Shown here one piece after another: positions 55,843-64,000 of a stretch of 64,000 nt of DNA. The notes beneath the pieces are model-generated. The model worked only from the letters and a program-made list of their open reading frames with translations, searched no databases and was not told the origin of the DNA. Position numbers and translations under genes: made by a program. How positions within the stretch are numbered: position 1 is the first letter of the stretch; each line of letters begins with the position of its first letter. Source of the DNA: Holacanthus passer (taxonomy: Eukaryota > Chordata > Actinopteri > Pomacanthidae); NCBI GenBank assembly GCA_025331565.1, contig JAFREQ010000167.1, positions 372,001 to 436,000 on the forward strand, read 5' to 3'.

Positions 55843-56858
55843 TCATTTTTCATTTTATACTTGTCAGGCTGTTTCCACTTTCCATGTTCTGGTACACACA
55901 CACACATTTATTTTCTCTTCACACACCTTTTGTTCTTGTAATGGGAACAGAAAAGTCAACACAGGCGTATGATAACATTTGACTAGGTGATTGTTTTCAT
56001 GCCGTTGGCTGGAGTAACATCAGAGTCAATGCATGAGAGTGGAAGTGTGCAAAGATTATATTATAGGCCGGTAGATTTCAAGGAAAAAATAACCTGTGTC
56101 CTATTTTTTTTTATTGTATACTTGTATTTTTGTGCTTTCAACAGAGTCCAACAGCATCAGACAGCTGGATGAGTTTTAAACAAATCTATTATTTAAGCAA
56201 ATTATTCAAACCATCTGTTTGGAAAGGAAAACAAAACCCATCCAAAATATCTTTTACAATCATCCAGTGCATTGTTAAACTGCATGTGCGCACGACCGTG
56301 TCAGTGTTTGTGATGACTTGGCTTCTTCTATTTTTATGTGTTTTATTTCACTTTGTGCAGAAAAAAACGTGGAAAAGTGGAAACAATAAGAATTTAAAAA
56401 GACAAAACAAATTGCAAAGAGTTTTTATGCTCGGCTGAGGTGTGTGGATACGAGCAAAACATGACCAAGTGCAACAGAAACAGACCTGAGTGTGAACAAA
56501 TCATAACATGACATATATCCACTATGTCTTCTACATTTTTCCACCGTCTTTTAATTCCCTCGTATTGTTTTGTCCTTTTCTTCTGCAGTGGTTTATGGCA
56601 GCTACTGGAGAATTAGCGCCACCAACTGTTTCTCTCGATGAATCAACTGCTAACATTCGCAGCTATTTGTGTAACTCTTTTACCGTTCAGTCCCACGCTT
56701 AGACATGTGCATATATGTGCAAAGACATATGTATGAAACCCAGGGGACAGGGGTCAATCTGCAGAAATGAACTTTACTGAGAATCACCAGCTTTCATATT
56801 GTGGTACAACAGAGTGCATTGAGTGTTTGACTTTGTGTGTCGGCTGTTAGTGGTCTGG

Positions 56859-56860
<2 letters not shown>

Positions 56861-56893
<33 letters not shown>
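56861..56893 (+). repeat. (GT)16 microsatellite
   Basis: Perfect array. Confidence 0.95.
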
Positions 56894-56894
<1 letters not shown>

Positions 56895-59800
56895 TGGAGA
56901 TGGTGAGTTTAAAGGTCTTGAGCTAATTTACTGAGGAATTCATGTATTTTCCATGACTGAAAAACGTCTAGAGTTCATGTTCAGGCTGTCGGTTGTGTCA
57001 TTTTACAGGGCAACTATTGTAGCACATCCTGTGCTCTCGTCTCTGTGGCTTTGGTGTATATATATATAGACATACTACACTATGTGTGGGATAGTAAGGG
57101 AGGACAAATTAACTGATTCAAATTGGAATGGGAAATAACCCATCTGCTGGGATTAGTCTCACAAGAAGCTTCCTGAAGTCAAAGTTGGAGAAGTCAGTTC
57201 CTCGGAAGGGTTTTCCAAATTCATGTTAGAGGTATGTGCTCTCGGTGGGGTGGAAATGAAAGGGGCTGCAATTCCCATCAGCCTTTGCTTGCGCACGATG
57301 TATTTGTGAGTCTGACCTGGTTTTCCCACACAGCAAGGCCTCCCCATAAACCCCTGTGTAATACGACCTCCTCCCCCAATGCTCTGACCCATATGAGGTT
57401 ACAGAGCTCACTGGGGAGGCTGCACTTCTTTCTCAGTCTGGCTTTGTAATATATTTTGATCGTGGCAGGAATTTCAAACACATATGAGCAGCAAGGAAGT
57501 CACCTGCAGTGGAGAGACAGTCCCTGTTCGGAAACTGTTTCCTTCCACAAACTATAGGCACGCTGACTTGCCTTTTACTGCAACAAAAGAAATGATCCTT
57601 TGTCCATTTCTCTCAGAAAACACAACATTCCACATCTACTCTTCTTTTCTTCACAGTCGCCATGATGCATTCACCCTGACCATGAGCTGGACAGGCATAT
57701 AGCTGGAAGGGACCACCCTGACTTTTTTGCATTTTAAATAGCTTTTTTTCCCCATGAATTTCCTTGTGGGCTGGATCAAACTGTATCACAGACTGTATTT
57801 GGCCCAGAACCCAGAGGTTCTTCTGATTCTGATTCTTCCCCTGATCTACAGTACTGTTTGTATTGACTCTTAAACTTAACATGAGCTTCAGTTTTAATGC
57901 ATTATATAACACATAACTGTGTGTGTCTAGTTTGTGCTGCATACAGTGACTGGAATACTGTATATAAACACAAAAAGAGTGAACTGACCTCCATAAAAAT
58001 AGCACTAACTCATAAACTGTAGATGCCATCATATTTACTTAATGCACAGTCTTTCAGTGTGCAACAGTGAACATTTTGGAGTTTGAATGGAGCTTGTACT
58101 GCTTGCACATGCAAAGCTATAAATGCAGTGGAACTCAATGAGCCTCCAAAGACTTTAATTCATTTTGTAATTTTAAAAAACTCATAAACTGTATGTGCCA
58201 TCATATCGAATGAGTGCACTGTTGACCAGTACCAAAAAGACATATGTATAAATATGTATCATGGCAGCAGGAAAGCTGTAGGAGGAGGTATGGATACATA
58301 CAAAAAAAACTTTAAATCTTTTAATATATTTTAGGGAAACTGATTAAAATAATGCATTAAAATATATATACAAATTGTTTATGCAGTATAAACTGTGGGG
58401 AATAATAATAAGCATTTGAGACAACATGACTAAAAATGTATTCTTTTCTTATTCTGGCACAGTTTGTGTTAAAAGCTGATAAAATGGCTGTTATCTTGCT
58501 GGTGGCAATAACATTCAGAGGACACAATGAAATGGAAATCTTGTGCAACAGCTTTGTTGCTGCAGAGTGAAATCGAGGAGAATCAAAGCTGTGCTGAAAC
58601 ACTAATGGACTGATATCACTGGAGGAGAACGGTGAGGTCATGTCGGATGTAGCATGAGGTGATACTGAGTGAACAGAAGGAGGGTCGACCAATGTTTGAC
58701 CAAAAAGACAGTTGATAATTACATGAGACTGTGCAGGACGAGTTGAGTCTTAAGAGGATGAAGATGGTGTTAGCATTTTACTGGGTAGATACTTCAGAGT
58801 TGGACTATGTTTATGAGAACTCAAGAGGTTTTTATGGATTTATGATGTTTTGCTCAATAGCTTTCACTTTTGGATGCTGTCGTCTCCCTGAAGTAATAGA
58901 GAATTCATGCAAAAACAATAGCTGTTGTGTGAAGTCTTCCTTGTAGATATCCTCTCTTTTTTTCAGCTTAAACACGTCACGGATTCAACTTGATGACAAA
59001 CAATGTCTCATCCTAATGTTCCTAACTAAATAATTGTGGTGCTGTGGTGTTTCATTCTGGTTGAACAGCAGTGAGTTCTCAGCCCATATTTTTCCAATGA
59101 TCACGACACATCTGGAAAGAGGCTACCAGCTCTCAGTATCACCCTGAAGCAGCAGCCTTGTTGCTGCACTTGGATGCAGCTAAGTTTGTATTCACTCTCC
59201 TTTCAGCTCTGTTTTTGGTCTCCACCTCCTCCTGAAGCGTGGCTGCTCACTCTCATGCACTGATCATGAGACTCATGTAATTGACACTTTTCACACTTGT
59301 CCATTTTCTCACGCAGTGAAAAACAAATGTATGACTGATAACGTTGCTGTTTTGGTCTGATGCATTGTAACAACAGTAATAATAATTATAATAAAGCCTG
59401 GCTGTCAACCCAAGCAGGGGCGTTTCAGAGAGCTTTACCGGCCCAGTTTTATTGTCTTGTTCAGATTGTTTCTTCGGTAATTTCCCCTTGATTACCAGTA
59501 AGTAGGCTACGCAGTTAAATGATTTCTTTTTTGTCTGTTTATAACATGTGTTTTATTTTGAAAATTGTGAGTAAGTGCAATTCAACTTAAATTTGTTTGT
59601 ACATTCCAGTAACTGTAGAACTATTAGCACCTAATTTGTGGTTGACCCAGCTTTCATTCATCTAAACACATGTTAACAATGTGTGTTACAAGCTGACACC
59701 TTATTGAAAAGCAGACATTCAGTATTGTTTGCCAGTAATTGAGCCTCTACATAAGCTAAATCCTCTCTGAATTCTCAGGCTTTACTTTCAAAATCTTGGC

Positions 59801-61114
59801 CCATTCTCTTTTCTGCTAAACACACTGGTTCCTGGTTGCGTTTCCTATTTATGTTCTCTTGTCAGTTTGAGGGCAACAAGACACTGAGGAGCTGTGAGGA
59901 TCCAAGAGTGGCCTGGCTCAGACAGAGCTCAGCAGCTGTCTGAAAAAGTTAGTATAACCAGCAAGTTTGAACATAGAGAAAGTCTGTCTTATAAATTAAG
60001 TGTTGACTTGTGCTGATTAGATCATTTTTATTTTAACTTTTAATCGCAGGAACTGTAGTTGAAAAATGTTCTGGAGTAAAAAATGGAATACATTTATATT
60101 ATTTAAGACTCAAACTGAAACGTGATGATGGACATTTACATTTGGAAACAAGACTGTCACAATGATGGATGGATTATTACAATCTGTATTTTGTATTAAG
60201 TATGTTGAACTCTTTTTAAAAAAGTGTTGATCAATAGATTTCTGATTTCACTGCCTGAGTTGTGTTATTAACACAGCAACAAATAGTTCATTTCAAATAC
60301 AAACATATTTTATGTGATCTCTGAATGAGAATCATCATATGTGCACATGTGGCAGCCGGACACACTCACACTGCAACCTTTTTCCCAAGTCGTCCATCTG
60401 ACATATGAGTGCTGAGACATTTTCATTTACCAGCAAATTTAATCAGAGCATTTTAAAATAGCACAAACAGATGAAGTAAAAACATAGCTGCTGGTTTTAG
60501 TTCCTGAAAAATATGAGACTCAATGTCTTGACCCTAAAATAGCAAAATGGCTCGAGGCAAAAGACAGTGAATGAAAAACATGCACATATGAACATGAAGA
60601 TGAAGATCAATAATGATACACAAATATTTTCATTGTACTCATAGGATCAGTGTTTCATATACACCAGTACTGTATTAATTTGACCTTAGACCCAAAACTC
60701 CTAACCTGGACTGACCAACACACTCTTGTTCAGCCGCAGCCTGAGCTCGGCCCGAAGCCAATTTCACTGCTTTGACATCTCAGGCTGATTCTCCCATGTG
60801 ATGCAGAGTCTTATGAGAACAAGGAAAGTGGAAGTGACTCAATGAAATTACCAGCAAAGCAATTGTGATTCTAATGAATTCATAATCAAAAAAGTGCGAA
60901 AAGTTTGAATTTTTTTAAATCTACTTTCTGAACTCCTTTTGGCTCAAACCTTAAGATCAAGTCCAGGCAAAACCAGGGACCAGGGTTTAGAGGGTTACTT
61001 TAAAAATGTACTCCAATACAATTACTAATTACCTGTTAAACATGTAGTCAGTAACCTAATCCAAGTATCAGTATTAAAATATGTAACCTACTTTCTGTTA
61101 CTCTTGGATTACCT

Positions 61115-61410
61115 AAGATAAGATAAGATATTCCTTTATTAGTCCCACAAATTTCCAGTGTACAGCAGCAAAGAGTGTAGCAGAACAGAAAGGAGCATCA
61201 GTAAAGTAACAGTAAATAAATAGCAAATAAACAATATGAACAAGAGAAGTATAAAAAGTATTAATTTAACTAGAAGAAATACGAAAGTATTAACAATTTA
61301 AACAAGGCTAAAAAGTATCAACAAATGAAAAAGAGAAATATAAGAAATATGGGAAGAATATGAAGAGCAGTTAAATGAAAGATGAAATACCAAATGTGTG
61401 AATAAAGATG
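61115..61410 (+). repeat. family B repeat copy 2 (GATAA-tailed)
   Basis: AAGATAAGATAAGATATTCC then TTTATTAGTCCCACAAATTT and CAGCAGCAAAGAG, followed by AAGTATTAA/AAGTATCAACA-type sequence, parallel to 22809-23240. Right border approximate. Confidence 0.7.
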
Positions 61411-64000
61411 ACAAAACAAGAGAAAAAATGACTTGTGCTGTACCGTGATGTTGTTCCTCTTTTCTGCTTTAAAGACTTTTCTGCTTTAATGGTGAAACTT
61501 CCACCCAGTGAAAGCTTTTTTTTTCACCAAAGGTCATGATGATGAGTTGGCAACTGTAAGATTAGCTATGGATTCACATCTTTCTTTATTTTAAAATGTA
61601 TTTTAAAACCAGGGTTGCCAACTTGTCAATTCAGTTTGCTGTGAGAGTCTGTAGCCGTGAAGCATTTTATGGGCTGCCGGGCTTACAGGCTCATAATTCA
61701 GTAGGTCTAATCGTGGTCCATGAGGAATAAGAATAGTTGATCAGCATAGTTGCCAACCTTCAGACATCATAGCCTAAACTGGGAAACTCACCTAACCAGA
61801 GTATCCGGGGTTCATTTACATTTATGTTGTGGAAAGTGTCAGTTGCACAAGTCTCACAGTCAGTGCATGAGAATTGGCAGCCCTGGATTTAAAATAGTAA
61901 TCCCGCTAATATTCCCCATTTTTATCGAATGTATTTATAATCTAATTATGTCTTTTCCTGTAACTTTAATGGAATACACTGGCCTTTCTTTGTCCTAATT
62001 ACTTATGCTTGGTCCATGTATTCTATTACTCCCCAGGCCTGGGGATGACAAGGTTGGATAAATATTACTGGGAAAGTCCATGATATAATAAGTATATTAA
62101 CAGAGTCACCAACACTAGTGTATGACTGTGCTGGCTGAGCTGGGCTGCTGTCTCAGTCCAGCCTCAATGACAACTCTTAATGTCAATGTGACTCTTATGC
62201 TGCAGTGATGTTGCAAAATCTAATTCTGACATCACCATGAACATTATGGGGACATTTGTGGTTTCCATTTCTTTTTTCACTTTATGATTAATACTTGTAT
62301 TAACGTCAAGATCCACGAGTGGAACAAATGCTGTTTAAATTGTGATATCACAGTGGAAACTCCTTCATTGTTGCTCTAATGTTGACCACAAAATCCAAAG
62401 AAACTGGATCTGCAGTATGACTCAGCAACTGCCTGATATCTTCAGAAAATATTGCAGTGCTTTTATATAATACTCAACACAAACACTGCCAGAGATCCCT
62501 GGTTACATCATTGGTGTGTGGGGGACCTGAGGAGTGACCCGTTATGACGGAGTATAACAGAGGAATAAGTGATGCCGATGGCCTGAAGTTATTGGCTTCA
62601 CCAATAAGCAATTTATCATTGCAGATTTTAGGATATTCTGATCTAAAAAAGTTGCATCTATGACTCAGTAACAGTTACATGCTGGCAGCTGGACACTTGG
62701 TTTCCTCTAGACAGCTGCAGTCATGACACTGGAAGATGATTAAAGCTTAATGTACCTTATGACTCTCTGGATATCAGTTCGAAGAAGTGAGGCAGTTAGA
62801 ATCGACCTGTTGTATAATCTGCTGTGCATTATCTTATCACCGTGGGCTTTGTCGATATGCTGGAATCCCTTTCACACTGACACAATGACACTTTCTTTGT
62901 CTTTGGATGAGACAAAGTTTAGTGAAGTGGCTGTATGCTGCTCTTTATTGGGGTTGGGGAAGTGAACAACATGCTCATTTGCCAAGTCCTCATCCTTAAA
63001 GCCTCTTCCCTGGTAAAACTGAAACAAAGTGTTCGAACAAACAACTTGATAAAGCATAAATCTCAGCTTTGTGTATTCTATTCTAAAGTGCGGCGCACAG
63101 CTGCTTCCCCAAGCTTTTCGATGGGAAGCATCCTGGCCTTTTGGAGACGATCCCAAATGGAGCGAAGTGCCTGCTGCAGTTGGAGCATTACTGTGTCGGA
63201 CACCTATGGAAGAGCCAACTGAGGGGTTACAGACCAGAGCTGTATATTGGCCATAGGAAAGGGACGCTGCAGTCCAAACTCATGTCTTTTGCAAGTAAAA
63301 ATGGTTGTGGGCTACAGTACAGACTGTCAGGAAATGCTAAAACAACATCCAATCACTTTATTTTCAGCATGAAAAAAAAAAATTTGTCCTTAAAGTCACT
63401 TTTTCTTGTAATCTTCTGACTTTATTCTGGCAATATTCAATTTTTTAGAGCATTTTAAGCATTTTTCGCATAAAATTATGACATAAAAACTGAAACTATG
63501 CTCCTATTTAAAACTCTATTGTAGCCTTTGACTTTTGAGTTTTCCACATAACATCCTAAGACAAACAGAATATTTTCTTCGAGTGCTTTGCATCAGCTGT
63601 GCTTTTCCAGTGTTTAACACATCTCAGTTGTGGAGCACAAAAGTTTCCATGTGCGTTGTGTTCTGCTAAAGATGTCCTGGACAGTGAGTATGATTTGAGC
63701 TGGCAGCCACTTCGGCCCCCGCTTCACGATAGCAGTGAAAAAAATAGAAACAAATCTGTGAGAGGTCTCCTGTGTTAAAACATTACTGGCAGGCCTCGTG
63801 GCGTCATCTGTGACCCGCTGCATCTGTCTGGCCTGGATCACCAGTGTGTCACCGGTGAACGTTGGTTTAGTCTGCACGTGCAGAGAGTGTGAGTAAGTAT
63901 ATGTGTGTTTGTGTGTGACTGGACGTTCATTCTTCAGATGTGCTGTATTGAAAAAAAACGAGCCTGTCATCTTTCTTTGGGACGCACTTCTTTTATACTC

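Larger units (their letters stand above)
45842..64000. other. gene-free region upstream of the thbd pair
   Basis: 18 kb without a supportable exon. It holds the repeats and microsatellites listed separately and a possible enhancer at 47.17-47.36 kb. Open frames are short and either come from dinucleotide arrays or lack family features. A gene with small exons could be missed by eye. Confidence 0.6.

Noticed and set aside
55441..55846. Cys-Val-rich frames
   Set aside because: Translation of the (CA)n array; same for frames at 5.0-5.25, 11.6-11.8 and 49.6-49.75 kb.
1..64000. CRISPR array, prophage, bacterial operons, tRNA or rRNA genes
   Set aside because: No direct-repeat spacer arrays, tRNA box motifs or rRNA sequence recognised; gene structure is vertebrate.

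Overview
This window is vertebrate nuclear DNA, almost certainly from a percomorph-type ray-finned fish. Evidence: canonical GT-AG split genes, many (CA)n arrays, interspersed repeats of kinds common in teleosts, and three recognisable gene types. I see no prokaryotic, viral or CRISPR features.

Layout. (1) About 1-27.75 kb, plus strand: a complete coding set for dispatched-1 (disp1), the RND-family sterol-sensing-domain transporter that releases lipid-modified Hedgehog. It has nine coding exons, 1621 codons plus stop, with every intron phase consistent and no lesion. Intron 1 is 16.5 kb and holds candidate regulatory islands. (2) About 32.9-39 kb, minus strand: a toll-like receptor 5 (tlr5) gene converging on disp1. 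Its exon structure is complete (signal peptide exon, large LRR/TM exon, TIR domain spread over three exons), but the big exon has two single-base frameshifts, one in the ectodomain and one in the TIR domain. (3) About 39.8-45.9 kb, minus strand: two intronless thrombomodulin-type genes in head-to-tail tandem, each with C-type lectin domain, EGF repeats, a glycosaminoglycan-type GSGS stalk and one membrane segment. Each has a TATA box and shares an identical 14-bp tandem-ETS block just upstream. (4) 46-64 kb: no gene I can support; it holds MITE- and SINE-like repeats, microsatellites and a possible endothelial enhancer.

The disp1-tlr5 pair in convergent orientation matches the human 1q41 arrangement (DISP1-TLR5-SUSD4). 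THBD is on 20p11 in human, so its presence next to TLR5 here is a fish-side linkage or rearrangement. The three gene types do not form one pathway: disp1 serves Hedgehog secretion, tlr5 flagellin sensing, thbd endothelial anticoagulation and inflammation control.

The most interesting signals are the doubly frameshifted tlr5 set beside perfectly intact neighbours, the TIR domain split by two introns, the shared promoter block of the thbd tandem with divergent EGF2/EGF3 modules, Cys/His-rich cytoplasmic segments at both ends of Disp1, and a nested insertion of one mobile repeat inside another. Coordinates of exons come from reading splice consensus, phase and protein continuity by eye; homology statements rest on remembered family features, not on a search.
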